Below, piece after piece: positions 44,204 through 56,147 of a stretch of DNA of 64,000 nucleotides; the first letter of the stretch is position 1, and the number at the start of each line of letters is the position of its first letter. The notes under the pieces were generated by a model that saw only the letters and a program-made list of their open reading frames with translations, ran no database searches and was not told where the DNA came from. Both the position numbers and the translations under genes were made by a program. Source of the DNA: Negativicutes bacterium (GTDB lineage: Bacteria > Bacillota_C > Negativicutes > Acidaminococcales > Acidaminococcaceae); contig RZYP01000002.1 of NCBI GenBank assembly GCA_009930275.1, forward strand, positions 47,007-111,006. Direction: 5' to 3'.

Positions 44204-46537
44204 TTATTTCTTCTTTCTGGCTTTATCTTTACCAAATTTCCCAGTTGCACCGGCTTTTGCAGGTTTGCCTCTTTTAGTCGTTTCTTTCCCCTTGCCTGTG
44301 CGCTTTTTGCCAGCAAAGAAGCCACTACCGCCTTTGGATGATGTTTTTTGCTGCCCTGCGCTTTCTCTGCGACCCATAAGTTGTGCCCTGAGGTGTTCCC
44401 GCATGGCCTCACTTACACCTGCCATAATGAAATCGATGTTTCTATCTGAAATATTAACCTGAAGAACCTCAATTTTCACTTTGTCACCCAGACGATAAAC
44501 CTTGCGGGTATGTTCACCAATCAGAGAATATTGTTGTTCCTGGAATTCATAATAATCGTCAGTAAGGCTCGAAATATGAACAAGTCCTTCAACGCCGTTT
44601 GCCAACTCCACAAACATGCCAAAAGCCGTTACCCCTGAGATAGTTCCTTCGAATTCTTCCCCAATGTGGGCCATCATATATTCTGCCATCTTCAAATCTA
44701 CTGTGGCGCGTTCTGCTTCCGCAGCTGCCCGCTCACGTATGGAAGAATGCATGGCAATATCGTCTAGTTCAAGTTCCAACTTGTCTCTTTGTTTAGCAGA
44801 CAGTACCGGATTATGTGTCCAAGCCCGCAGCAAGCGGTGTACTATTAAATCTGGATACCTCCTTATAGGCGAGGTGAAATGAGTATAGTATTCCGCAGCC
44901 AAGCCAAAATGACCAATATTGTCTGCTTGATAAACAGCTTGTTTCAGGGAACGCAGTGCAACCGTCGACACAAGCCTTTCCTCCGGACGCCCTTCCATCT
45001 GTTTCAATGCTTTTTGCACTTCGAGAGGTTTTGTTTCGTCCGATACGACGAGCTTCACATTAAAATTGTTCAACAGCTTAGCCAAATCTGTCATCCGGTC
45101 TTCGCTTGGCAAGTCATGCACACGGTAAACAAATGGCCACTCCTGATTGCTCATATGGCGGGCAACTGTTTCGTTCGCTGCCAACATGAATTCCTCAATG
45201 ATTGACTCAGAAATACTGCGTATACGCTGAACAATCTCGATTGGTCGTCCTTGTTCGTCCAAAAGAACCTTCTGCTCAGGTATGTCAAAATCAATTGCTC
45301 CACGAATCATTCTCTTATTGCGTAGAAGCTTGCAAAGTTCCTCCATTTCACGCAGCATCGGAACAACATCATTATATTTCTCAATTAATTCCTGATCTTC
45401 GTTGACAAGTATCTCACGTACTTGGCGGTAATTCAATCTATGCAGGACACGAATCACGCTCGGGAATACTTCATAGGCCTTAACCCTGCCCTTGCGATCA
45501 ATTAACATCTCACAGGACATAGCAAGTCTATCCTCGCCTGCATTAAGGCTGCAAATGCCATTGGAAAGACGTTCAGGCAGCATCGGAATTACACGGTCTA
45601 CCAAATAGACGCTGGTACCGCGCTCCCGTGCCTCTTTATCCAGAACCGCATTCTCCTTGACATAGTGACTGACATCGGCAATATAGACCCCAAGGACAAA
45701 ATCCTCACCCTGACGTTTTACATACACCGCGTCATCCAAATCTTTGGCATCTTCGCCGTCAATGGTAACTAGCGGCAAAGAACGAACGTCTCGTCGTCCT
45801 TTTAAGTCAGACTCCTTAATTGCTTTTGGCACACGCTTGGATGCGTTTATGACTTCTTCGGGAAATTCTAGTGGCAAATCATTTTGTTTAATTATTGATA
45901 GAATTTCCAGTCCTACATCACCAAGATTACCCAACACTTCGACAATTTTTCCTTCGGCGCTCTTACGTTCCTCTGGCCATGCTGTAATCTCGACAACAAC
46001 TTTTTGATTTGGTTTTGCGCCGCCAAAGTTCTTTCTGGCGATATATATATCCTGCCCAATCCGCTTATCGTCAGGAACAACAAAGCCGAAGTCGCCGCTC
46101 TTTACAAAAATGCCGACTACTTTGGTATTAGACCTTGTGATAATTCTGATTATCTCGCCTTCTGGCTTCATGCCGCTTATACGTGACTCAACACGTGCCA
46201 TTACTCTGTCATTGTTCATAGCGCCAGCCAAAGCACGAGGTGGTATAAAGACATCTGGCCGTTCTCCCTTGTTATCAGGAATAACAAAGCCAAAGCCCTT
46301 ACTGGTCAACTGGAAGCGTCCAACAACTAAACCCATTTTTTCCGGCAAGCCAAAGGTTGCAAATCTCGTTTTGACAATCTCCCCGTTTGTTTCCAGTTCC
46401 ATCAGGCTTTTCCAGAATTCGTTAAGCTGTGGTCCCTCTATGGGTATCTCTGCAATCAATGCTTCTGCATTCAATGGTGCATAGCATTTTCTTTGCATAA
46501 ATTCCAAAATTGCGCCTTTAATTTCGCTGCTTTTCAT
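44204..46537 (-). CDS. rnr: Ribonuclease R
   Basis: A 777-residue 3'-5' exoribonuclease of the RNB family. N-terminal winged helix and cold-shock domains (GKGFGFVIPDN, DFGFVVPDD), the RNB core with DGEDAKDLDDAVYV (catalytic Asp cluster) and HFTSPIRRYPDL, an S1 domain (FEGTISGVTAFGMFVEL), then a Lys/Gly-rich tail (last ~60 residues). It degrades structured RNA and stalled mRNAs together with tmRNA-SmpB, which fits its place just upstream of smpB. ATG 46537 overlaps the hotdog gene by 4 nt. Confidence 0.97.
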   Translation of the reverse strand: MKSSEIKGAILEFMQRKCYAPLNAEALIAEIPIEGPQLNEFWKSLMELETNGEIVKTRFATFGLPEKMGLVVGRFQLTSKGFGFVIPDNKGERPDVFIPPRALAGAMNNDRVMARVESRISGMKPEGEIIRIITRSNTKVVGIFVKSGDFGFVVPDDKRIGQDIYIARKNFGGAKPNQKVVVEITAWPEERKSAEGKIVEVLGNLGDVGLEILSIIKQNDLPLEFPEEVINASKRVPKAIKESDLKGRRDVRSLPLVTIDGEDAKDLDDAVYVKRQGEDFVLGVYIADVSHYVKENAVLDKEARERGTSVYLVDRVIPMLPERLSNGICSLNAGEDRLAMSCEMLIDRKGRVKAYEVFPSVIRVLHRLNYRQVREILVNEDQELIEKYNDVVPMLREMEELCKLLRNKRMIRGAIDFDIPEQKVLLDEQGRPIEIVQRIRSISESIIEEFMLAANETVARHMSNQEWPFVYRVHDLPSEDRMTDLAKLLNNFNVKLVVSDETKPLEVQKALKQMEGRPEERLVSTVALRSLKQAVYQADNIGHFGLAAEYYTHFTSPIRRYPDLIVHRLLRAWTHNPVLSAKQRDKLELELDDIAMHSSIRERAAAEAERATVDLKMAEYMMAHIGEEFEGTISGVTAFGMFVELANGVEGLVHISSLTDDYYEFQEQQYSLIGEHTRKVYRLGDKVKIEVLQVNISDRNIDFIMAGVSEAMREHLRAQLMGRRESAGQQKTSSKGGSGFFAGKKRTGKGKETTKRGKPAKAGATGKFGKDKARKKK

Positions 46538-46938
46538 AAGTCACCTTCGCACATCATCTTGGCTTCGGCTTCCGCTGCCAAAACTCCGTCTTCCTTTATA
46601 ATTTGGCCGATCATCTCCGCCATACGTCCCTTTTTACGTTTTAATTTTGCCACGACTTTAATTTTTTCTCCAACAAGTACCGGCTGTCGGAACCTCACTT
46701 CGATTTTTGCCGTGTAAGCCGGTTTCCCTGTTTTAATGTAAATGTAATTGCCCATAACCTCGTCAAGAAGCGTACTAATCAAACCGCCGTGCATCCGGCC
46801 ATCATAGCTTTGATGCTCACGCTGCGGCACAAATGTTGTGCTGCATTCCTCATCACTCCGTTCAAACTCAAGCTTCAGACCAATCGGATTATCCTTGCCA
46901 CAGGCAAAACACCAAGTATACTCTTTTGGTTGCATCAT
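46534..46938 (-). CDS. PaaI-type hotdog thioesterase
   Basis: A 134-residue cytosolic protein. It starts MMQPKEYTWCFACGKDNPIG and has the hotdog helix DGRMHGGLISTLLDEVMG, with the acyl-CoA thioesterase-type Asp/Glu, then IEVRFRQPVLVGEKIKV. Members cleave small acyl- or aryl-CoA thioesters. The Cys pair near the N-terminus (WCFACGKDN) marks a widespread subgroup. It overlaps rnr (ATGA) and sits 5 nt after an esterase gene, so is in the rnr operon. Confidence 0.88.
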   Translation of the reverse strand: MMQPKEYTWCFACGKDNPIGLKLEFERSDEECSTTFVPQREHQSYDGRMHGGLISTLLDEVMGNYIYIKTGKPAYTAKIEVRFRQPVLVGEKIKVVAKLKRKKGRMAEMIGQIIKEDGVLAAEAEAKMMCEGDL

Positions 46939-46943
46939 ATTTT

Positions 46944-47678
46944 CTACTCCTCTAAAAAATCAAAAATGCACTCGAAAACTTCTTCTCTTTTGTCGCTTAA
47001 AGTAAGAATGTGTCCTGAATTTTCAATCCAGACAAGCTTTTTTTTTGCAGAACCTATCTTCTCATAAATATGTTCAGCACTTTCCGGACGTACAGTATGC
47101 TCATGCCTTGACTGTATAATCAAGCAAGGCACAAAGATTTGCGGCAAAATCTCCTTCTCACAATGAGTAATCAATTTCATAAGGCTATCCAACGCCTTAA
47201 GCGGCATAACATCATAGGCAATATTATATTTCTCATCTATATTATAATTACGGCCTTTTTTCTTGACCCATTTCTTGAAATATTTCGCAAGCCCTACAAA
47301 AGGCGCCCTTTTGTCATAAACATAAATTGGAGCAGACAGAAAAACAGCTTTCTTTAAAGGCATATCGGCTGCCAACTTCATCGCCAATAATCCTCCCATG
47401 GAAAGCCCAACGACGGATATTTCGCTACAAGATTCCCGAAGTTCGCAATAGGCTTTTTTCACAGCCTCATACCACATTGGCCAATTTGTTTTATTCAACT
47501 CTTCTGGTGTTGTCCCATGTCCGGGAAGAAGAACGCCAAACACCGAATAACCTTTTTCTCTCATGTATTCGCCTAACGGTTTAAGCTCAGCAGGCGAACC
47601 TGTATATCCATGAATGAGCAGTACGCCTTTTTTGCCGCTTTTAAAAAAGTACTGCTCCGCTCCTCGCATAATTACCAA
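46944..47678 (-). CDS. Alpha/beta hydrolase, Est30-like carboxylesterase
   Basis: A 244-residue serine hydrolase: oxyanion-hole LLIHGYTGSPAEL, nucleophile elbow GLSMGG, acid in the SRHEHTVRPESA region and late HILTL histidine. Related to Est30/YvaK monoacylglycerol-type esterases. The likely start is TTG 47678, with GGGGG about 10 nt upstream; ATG 47669 is poorly spaced. First gene of the esterase-thioesterase-rnr-smpB-transpeptidase run, behind the promoter at 47712-47739. Confidence 0.9.
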   Translation of the reverse strand: MVIMRGAEQYFFKSGKKGVLLIHGYTGSPAELKPLGEYMREKGYSVFGVLLPGHGTTPEELNKTNWPMWYEAVKKAYCELRESCSEISVVGLSMGGLLAMKLAADMPLKKAVFLSAPIYVYDKRAPFVGLAKYFKKWVKKKGRNYNIDEKYNIAYDVMPLKALDSLMKLITHCEKEILPQIFVPCLIIQSRHEHTVRPESAEHIYEKIGSAKKKLVWIENSGHILTLSDKREEVFECIFDFLEE

Positions 47679-47711
47679 AGATTTACTACCCCCAAAGTTA
47701 TATTTTCTTAT

Positions 47712-47739
47712 ATTATAGCATCTTTGGACTTAACTACAA
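47712..47739 (-). promoter_or_regulatory. Promoter of the esterase-rnr-smpB operon
   Basis: TTGTAG (47734-47739), 16-bp spacer, TATAAT (47712-47717) on minus. Confidence 0.65.
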
Positions 47740-47756
47740 AATCAGCTTCCTAACAT

Positions 47757-47788
47757 AAATAAAAAGCCACATCCGAAGATGTGGCTTT
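47757..47788 (-). terminator. Terminator after hppA
   Basis: AAGCCACATC and GATGTGGCTT (47764-47773, 47778-47787) form a stem with a C(UUCG)G tetraloop on minus, followed by TTTATTTA. Confidence 0.94.
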
Positions 47789-47801
47789 AATCACCGTTTT
47801 A

Positions 47802-49823
47802 TTATTTCAAACAGCCTAGTAACAGGCCGCCATATTGTGCCAATACAGGAGCAAAGACCAGAGCAACAATTGTCATCAATTTAATCAAAATGTTCATTGC
47901 AGGTCCGGAAGTATCCTTGAAAGGATCGCCTACGGTGTCACCGGTAACGGCAGCTTTGTGAGCATCACTGCCTTTGCCGCCATGTGCACCACCTTCAATG
48001 TACTTTTTGGCATTATCCCAGGCACCGCCGGCATTCGCCATCAAAATAGCAACCAATACACCAGCTGCAAGAGAGCCTGCAAGCATTCCACCAAGGGCCT
48101 CAACACCAAACAACATACCCATCGCTATAGGAGCTACTATTGCCATAATGCCCGGAAGCATCATTTCATGGAGAGCTGCCGCAGTAGAAATATCTACGCA
48201 GCGACGGTAGTCAGCTTTTCCGGTACCTTCCAGCAAGCCAGGAATAGTACGGAATTGACGGCGAACCTCTTCAATCATCTCAAAAGCCGCTTTACCAACG
48301 GATTCCATAGTCATTGCACCGAAGACAAACGGTAAAGTCGCGCCGATGAACAAGCCAACCAAGGTAACAGGATTCAAAAGATCAATTGCTTTCAAATCTA
48401 CAACATGCGCGTATGCAGAGAAAAGCGCCAAGGCAGTTAAGGCTGCGGAACCAATTGCGAAGCCTTTGCCGATAGCAGCAGTTGTGTTACCTACGGCATC
48501 AAGTTTATCAGTAATCTCACGTACTTCATGCGGAAGTTCGGACATTTCCGCAATACCGCCTGCATTGTCAGCAATAGGACCGTAAGCATCAACAGCAACA
48601 GTCAAGCCGGTAGTTGAAAGCATTCCAACTGCCGCCAAGGAAATACCGAAAAGACCCATACCAGTATCCTTTGCCCCGCCCATTGCAAAGAAGGAAATTA
48701 CTACACCGATGCAAATAAAGAACATTGGCCAGAAAGTTGAATACATGCCGACTGCAAGACCGGAAATAATTGTAGTAGCCGGACCTGTTTCAGATTGTTT
48801 TGCAATCTTTTTAACAGAACCGTAATCAGCAGAAGTATAAATTTCGGTAATTTTGCCTATAATCATTCCGACTATAAGACCGGAAATAATTGCATAAAAA
48901 GCATCCAATTTGCCGAATAATGAGTTACTCAGATAACCAGCAGCAACAATAACCAATGCGCCACCAACATAAGTTCCGCTATTTAAAGCAGCTTGTGGGT
49001 TTTTCGACTTGCTGCTGCGTGCAAACATCACACCAATAACAGAAGCAATAATGCCGCAAAGAGCAAGCATAAAGACAAATTCAACGCCTTCACCGTTTGT
49101 ATAAACGACAGCGCCGAGAGTTAAAGCGGAAATAATAGCGCCAACATAGGATTCAAACAAGTCGGCACCCATACCGGCAACGTCACCTACGTTATCGCCA
49201 ACATTGTCGGCAATAGTAGCCGGGTTACGCGGATCATCCTCAGGGATACCTGCTTCAACTTTACCAACAAGGTCAGCACCAACGTCAGCAGCTTTGGTAT
49301 AAATACCACCGCCAACACGGGCGAACAAAGCTATGGAGCTTGCACCTAATCCAAATCCAGTTATAATATCAATGTTTTTGTCAAAAACAAAATAGCAAAC
49401 TGCCAGTCCAATAATGCCAAGTCCAACAACACCGAGCCCCATAACGGCGCCGCCGGAGAATGCTATCTTTAATGCCTCGCTCATGCCGTGACGTGCAGCC
49501 TCAGCTGTACGCACATTAGCCTTTGTAGCAACAGACATACCGATATAACCTGCTAAAACAGAGAATATTGCACCACCTACAAAACAAATCGCGGTAGTTA
49601 CTTGTAGAAAAATAGAAATTATAATAGCTACAACAAGAACAAAAACTGCAAGATATTTGTATTCTCTATAAAGGAATGCCATTGCACCTTCGTGAATATA
49701 ACCCGCAATTTCCTGCATTTTTGCATTTCCGGCGCTCGCATTGCTGATTCCGGAGGAGAGCATGAAGGCAACTGCCAAGGCAATAATGCCCACAACCACA
49801 GATAAAATTAGATATGTACTCAA
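47802..49823 (-). CDS. hppA: Membrane-bound ion-pumping pyrophosphatase, K+-dependent type
   Basis: A 673-residue integral membrane enzyme with about 16 helices that couples PPi hydrolysis to H+ or Na+ export. The active-site segment [18 protein letters not shown] with [20 protein letters not shown] is complete. The motif [17 protein letters not shown] has Ala where K+-independent enzymes carry Lys, so it should need K+; such enzymes often pump Na+. Start is TTG 49823 with AAAGGGG upstream. It lies 73 nt after secG. It recovers energy from biosynthetic PPi, useful to an anaerobe. Confidence 0.96.
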   Translation of the reverse strand: MSTYLILSVVVGIIALAVAFMLSSGISNASAGNAKMQEIAGYIHEGAMAFLYREYKYLAVFVLVVAIIISIFLQVTTAICFVGGAIFSVLAGYIGMSVATKANVRTAEAARHGMSEALKIAFSGGAVMGLGVVGLGIIGLAVCYFVFDKNIDIITGFGLGASSIALFARVGGGIYTKAADVGADLVGKVEAGIPEDDPRNPATIADNVGDNVGDVAGMGADLFESYVGAIISALTLGAVVYTNGEGVEFVFMLALCGIIASVIGVMFARSSKSKNPQAALNSGTYVGGALVIVAAGYLSNSLFGKLDAFYAIISGLIVGMIIGKITEIYTSADYGSVKKIAKQSETGPATTIISGLAVGMYSTFWPMFFICIGVVISFFAMGGAKDTGMGLFGISLAAVGMLSTTGLTVAVDAYGPIADNAGGIAEMSELPHEVREITDKLDAVGNTTAAIGKGFAIGSAALTALALFSAYAHVVDLKAIDLLNPVTLVGLFIGATLPFVFGAMTMESVGKAAFEMIEEVRRQFRTIPGLLEGTGKADYRRCVDISTAAALHEMMLPGIMAIVAPIAMGMLFGVEALGGMLAGSLAAGVLVAILMANAGGAWDNAKKYIEGGAHGGKGSDAHKAAVTGDTVGDPFKDTSGPAMNILIKLMTIVALVFAPVLAQYGGLLLGCLK

Positions 49824-49896
49824 AACCTATACCCCTTTCGAATATTTTTTATTTTTTGGTGTACAACACCATGGTAACTATATAACGGGAAAAAAA

Positions 49897-50127
49897 TTAG
49901 GAAATTTTAGCAATAAGGAGCGTCAATACGCCGAAAAAAATACCTAAAACAATAGTAACTTTAGCAAGCATCGCGTCCATATCGTTGCTCTTGCCGCCAA
50001 AGAAGGTTTCTCCGCCGCCGCCGATAGAACTTGACAAGCCTGAACTTTTACCGGATTGCATTAAAACAGTTGCAATCAACGCCAAGCATACTAGTACCTC
50101 AAGAACCATTAAAATAGTCTCGTACAC
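49897..50127 (-). CDS. secG: Protein translocase subunit SecG
   Basis: A 76-residue membrane protein with two helices. It has the typical LIATVLMQSGKSSGLSSSIGGGGETFFG loop between them and DAMLAKVT before the second. SecG assists SecYE. GTG 50127 has AGAGGAGG 7 nt upstream; the frame to 50169 lies in the promoter. In many Bacillota secG follows eno, as here, and precedes rnr-smpB, which lie 3 kb on. Confidence 0.93.
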   Translation of the reverse strand: MYETILMVLEVLVCLALIATVLMQSGKSSGLSSSIGGGGETFFGGKSNDMDAMLAKVTIVLGIFFGVLTLLIAKIS

Positions 50128-50159
50128 AATTATACCTCCTCTACAGTTCGTACCATGAT

Positions 50160-50188
50160 ATTCTACCACAAAGTAACATTAGGTACAA
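50160..50188 (-). promoter_or_regulatory. Promoter of secG
   Basis: TTGTAC (50183-50188), 17-bp spacer, TAGAAT (50160-50165) on minus, between the eno terminator and secG. Confidence 0.7.
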
Positions 50189-50235
50189 TTAAAAACGTTT
50201 TTTTATGCGATTTTTACCAAAAAATATTTTATCAC

Positions 50236-50272
50236 AAAAAAATAGAGCTGACCATAGGTCAGCCCTATTTGA
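50236..50272 (-). terminator. Terminator of the glycolytic operon after eno
   Basis: 13-nt arms (50241-50253 and 50257-50269, one mismatch) with a 3-nt loop, followed on minus by TTTTTG. Confidence 0.88.
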
Positions 50273-50282
50273 AAAATTGTTT

Positions 50283-51575
<1,293 letters not shown>

Positions 51576-51587
51576 TCACCTCATATT

Positions 51588-53117
51588 TTATTTTATTAAT
51601 AAACTGCTGCCAGTCATTTCTTCCGGCTTCTCCAGAGCTAACAGATCAAGAATGGTAGGAGCAATATCGGCCAAAATTCCTTCACGCAGCCTGCTATCGT
51701 TCCCGTGTCCCACCAATATAAACGGGACTTTATTAGTTGTATGCGAAGTGCACGGTCCATGCGAAATCTCATCAGCCATTTTCTCCAAATTTCCGTGATC
51801 AGCAGTAATACATACTATACCACCAAGACCAGTTACTTCCTTGGTAATGCGCCCGACAACTTCGTCCACTGTTTCCATTGCCTTGACAGCGGCACTAAAA
51901 ACTCCTGTATGACCAACCATATCGGGGTTGGCAAAATTAAGGATTATAACGTCATAAATATCTTTGTGCAAGGCTTCAACAAGCTTATCCGTTACCAGAT
52001 AAGCACTCATCTCAGGCTGTAAATCATATGTGGCCACCTTAGGTGACGGAACAAGAATTCTGTCCTCTAAAAAGTTTGGGGTCTCATCTCCCCCATTAAA
52101 GAAAAATGTTACATGAGCATATTTCTCAGTTTCCGCAATGCGCAGCTGATGCAGTCCAGCCTTAGCCAAAACTTCTCCCAGCGTATTTTTCAACGAGTTT
52201 GGAGGAAAGGCAACCAATGCGCCTATTGTTTTGTCATACTGTGTCATGCAAACAAAACTATCTGCTTCCACAACAAATGGTCTTACAAAATAAGAGAACT
52301 CCTTATCAACAAAAGCCCTTGTTATCTGACGTGCCCTGTCTGGTCTGAAGTTAAAGAAAATAACGGAATCCTTCGGTTTAATAAGTGTCTTTTCATCATC
52401 GTCCACTATAAAAGGCTCTACGAATTCATCATTTATACCGGCTTCATATGATGCAGTAATACCTTGCAGCGCACTTTCTGCTCGTTTCCCTTCATGCAAA
52501 AACATCGCATCATACGCCTTTTTCAGTCGTTCCCAGCGTTTATCCCTATCCATGGCATAATAACGACCGGAGACCGTTGCAATCTTACCGATACCGATAA
52601 CTTCTATTTCTTTTTCCAGCTCTTCGACATAACCCAAGGCCGATTTTGGTCCAACGTCGCGCCCATCCAAAAAAGTATGAATATAGACTTCCTGCACGCC
52701 TTGTTCCTTGGCCATGCGGATAACCGCCAAAAGGTGCTGAAGATGGCTGTGAACACCGCCATCCGAAAGCAAACCCATTATATGCAATGCCGATTGTTTG
52801 TCTCTCGTCGTTTGCATTATTTTGGTTAGAACTGGATTTTTAAAAAAATCACCGTCGCGTATCGCCTTGGAAATGCGTGTTAGTTCCTGATAGACTATCC
52901 TGCCAGAGCCTATATTTAAATGTCCTACCTCCGAGTTTCCCATTTGACCTTCAGGCAAACCGACGGCCTCACCGGAGCAAAGAAGTTCTGTATGAGGACA
53001 GGTGCCAAACAAATTGGTAAGATTGGGTGTTTTAGCCCTTGTCACAGCGTTAGCCGGAGAGTCCGGCGCAATTCCCCAGCCATCAAGAATCATGAGCAAG
53101 ACAGGTTTTTTAGCCAT
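51588..53117 (-). CDS. gpmI: 2,3-bisphosphoglycerate-independent phosphoglycerate mutase
   Basis: A 509-residue Mn2+-dependent enzyme of the alkaline phosphatase fold that converts 3-PG to 2-PG. Motifs are LMILDGWGI (metal Asp), GNSEVGHLNIGSGR with the phosphorylated Ser, HTFLDGRDVGPKSA, FFNFRPDRARQ, NFANPDMVGHTG and TADHGNLEKM. Its Mn2+ need is of note given the two Mn2+ riboswitches elsewhere. It lies 17 nt after the pgk-tpiA gene. Confidence 0.97.
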   Translation of the reverse strand: MAKKPVLLMILDGWGIAPDSPANAVTRAKTPNLTNLFGTCPHTELLCSGEAVGLPEGQMGNSEVGHLNIGSGRIVYQELTRISKAIRDGDFFKNPVLTKIMQTTRDKQSALHIMGLLSDGGVHSHLQHLLAVIRMAKEQGVQEVYIHTFLDGRDVGPKSALGYVEELEKEIEVIGIGKIATVSGRYYAMDRDKRWERLKKAYDAMFLHEGKRAESALQGITASYEAGINDEFVEPFIVDDDEKTLIKPKDSVIFFNFRPDRARQITRAFVDKEFSYFVRPFVVEADSFVCMTQYDKTIGALVAFPPNSLKNTLGEVLAKAGLHQLRIAETEKYAHVTFFFNGGDETPNFLEDRILVPSPKVATYDLQPEMSAYLVTDKLVEALHKDIYDVIILNFANPDMVGHTGVFSAAVKAMETVDEVVGRITKEVTGLGGIVCITADHGNLEKMADEISHGPCTSHTTNKVPFILVGHGNDSRLREGILADIAPTILDLLALEKPEEMTGSSLLIK

Positions 53118-53134
53118 ATATTGATATGCTCCTT

Positions 53135-55060
53135 CTAAAAACTGCGTACTATAGCCGAGAAAGCCTGAGCATCAAGGCTGGCCCCTCCAACAAGTACACC
53201 GTCAATACCGCTGATTTTAAACGTCCCCGCATTTTTTTCATTAACGCTGCCGCCGTACAAAATACGCACTTGGCGAGAAACATTCTCTCCAAACATTTTA
53301 GTTAATTTTTCACGAATTAAAAAACAAACTTCCTGTGCATCCCTGGATGTCGCAGCTTGACCACTGCCAATAGCCCAGAGCGGTTCATAGGCAACAATAA
53401 CCTCTTGTGCCTGTTCAGCTTGAAGTCCCTTGAAAGCATTATTGATCTGCATGCTTATCTTCCGCGCCGTTTTTCCTTCCGACCGCTCTTTAGCATTTTC
53501 ACCAACACAGAGAACAGGTTTTATACCGTTGCGAAAAGCTGCCGCAACTTTTTTAGCCACAGAAATTTCATTGTCTCCAAACATAGTTCTACGCTCTGAA
53601 TGGCCCACAATAACATACTCGCAGCAAATATCGGCTATCATGCTTCCTGATACCGCGCCTGTAAAAGCGCCTTGGTCTTCCCAATGAAGATCCTGCGCAC
53701 CATAACCGACATGTTTACCGTCGATAGCCTCAGCTACGCTCTCCAGCGCTGTAAAGGGTGGGAAAACAACAACTTCGTTCAAAGTGCCATTAGTTTCAAC
53801 AACTATATCCTCAGCAAGGGCAACAGACTCGCCGACATTTTTATGCATCTTCCAATTTCCTGCTATCATAGGCCGGCGTACATCGTCAAGAGCAGCAATT
53901 CCCGGAAGAACCAAGCCTTGCAAATACTCTAAAGACGCACCGCCTCCGGTTGAAATATGTTTTATTTTTTTCTCTAATCCGAGCTTATCAATGGCGGCAA
54001 CAGAGTCGCCCCCACCGACGATGGTAACTCCTCTGTTAGCCGCAACAGCCTTGGCAACTGCTTCCGTACCCTTGCAGAAGGCATCCATTTCAAAGACACC
54101 CATAGGTCCGTTCCAAACAATCATCTTGGCTTTTTTGATGGCTTCAGCATAAATTTCAGCTGTTTTAGGCCCAATATCCAACGCCATACGATTTTGATCC
54201 AATTTGCTGATTTCTTGGACCTCATTTTTAGCGTCAGGTGCAAATGCTTCTGACATAACGAGATCGACCGGCAGATATAATTTTACTTTTTTCTTTTCGG
54301 CCTTAATCAACAATTCTTTGGCTAATGGGATCTTATCCTCTTCAACAAGAGAGTTGCCCATTTTAAAACCCTCGGCGGCTAAAAAAGTATTGGCCATGCC
54401 GCCGCCGATCAGAAGCATATCAACCTTGTCTAACAGGTTGTCGATTACACCAATTTTATCCGATACTTTCGCACCGCCAATAATAGCAGCGAAAGGATGA
54501 ATGGGATTTTCTACCGCCTGACCCACATAGCGAATCTCTTTTTCCAATAAAAAACCTGCCGCTGAAGGCAAAAAATGCGTAACTCCTTCAACTGATGCAT
54601 GTGCTCTGTGAGAAACGCCGAAGCCATCATTAACGTACAAATCCGCTAAAGAAGCCAACTTTTCGGCAAAATCCATGTCATTCTTCTCTTCTTCCGGATG
54701 AAAACGCAGGTTTTCCAACATAAGTATCTCGCCAGATTTCAGCTGTGCAGCTGCGTTTTCAGCTTCCTTGCCTATGCAATTGCCGGCAAATTTAACCGGC
54801 TTGCCCAATAAATCCCCCAAATAAGCAGCTACAGGCGTTAAGCTGTATTTTGCGTCCGCTTTTCCTTTTGGTCTTCCCAGATGAGCCATCAAAATGACAG
54901 CCGCATTGTTTTTCAACAAATAATCTATAGTGTCCAAAGAAGCGCGAATGCGTGTGTCATCGGTAATTTTGCCCGTTTCATCCATAGGAACATTATAATC
55001 CACTCGAACAAGGACTTTTCGGCCCTTAACAACCAGATCTTCTAAGGTTTTCTTATCCAT
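53135..55060 (-). CDS. pgk-tpiA: Bifunctional phosphoglycerate kinase / triosephosphate isomerase fusion
   Basis: One 641-residue frame joins two glycolytic enzymes. Residues 1-395 are phosphoglycerate kinase ([33 protein letters not shown]). From about 397 follows a complete triosephosphate isomerase: [10 protein letters not shown] (substrate Lys), VIVGHSERR (catalytic His), [12 protein letters not shown] (catalytic Glu) and [11 protein letters not shown]. The junction [13 protein letters not shown] has almost no linker, and no stop or frameshift site is visible. PGK-TIM fusions are known in Thermotoga, partly made by frameshift; here it is in-frame. Located between gap and gpmI. Confidence 0.97.
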   Translation of the reverse strand: MDKKTLEDLVVKGRKVLVRVDYNVPMDETGKITDDTRIRASLDTIDYLLKNNAAVILMAHLGRPKGKADAKYSLTPVAAYLGDLLGKPVKFAGNCIGKEAENAAAQLKSGEILMLENLRFHPEEEKNDMDFAEKLASLADLYVNDGFGVSHRAHASVEGVTHFLPSAAGFLLEKEIRYVGQAVENPIHPFAAIIGGAKVSDKIGVIDNLLDKVDMLLIGGGMANTFLAAEGFKMGNSLVEEDKIPLAKELLIKAEKKKVKLYLPVDLVMSEAFAPDAKNEVQEISKLDQNRMALDIGPKTAEIYAEAIKKAKMIVWNGPMGVFEMDAFCKGTEAVAKAVAANRGVTIVGGGDSVAAIDKLGLEKKIKHISTGGGASLEYLQGLVLPGIAALDDVRRPMIAGNWKMHKNVGESVALAEDIVVETNGTLNEVVVFPPFTALESVAEAIDGKHVGYGAQDLHWEDQGAFTGAVSGSMIADICCEYVIVGHSERRTMFGDNEISVAKKVAAAFRNGIKPVLCVGENAKERSEGKTARKISMQINNAFKGLQAEQAQEVIVAYEPLWAIGSGQAATSRDAQEVCFLIREKLTKMFGENVSRQVRILYGGSVNEKNAGTFKISGIDGVLVGGASLDAQAFSAIVRSF

Positions 55061-55084
55061 TTAGCAGAACCTCTCTTTCGACCA

Positions 55085-56131
<1,047 letters not shown>

Positions 56132-56147
56132 TTAGTAACCTGTACTT

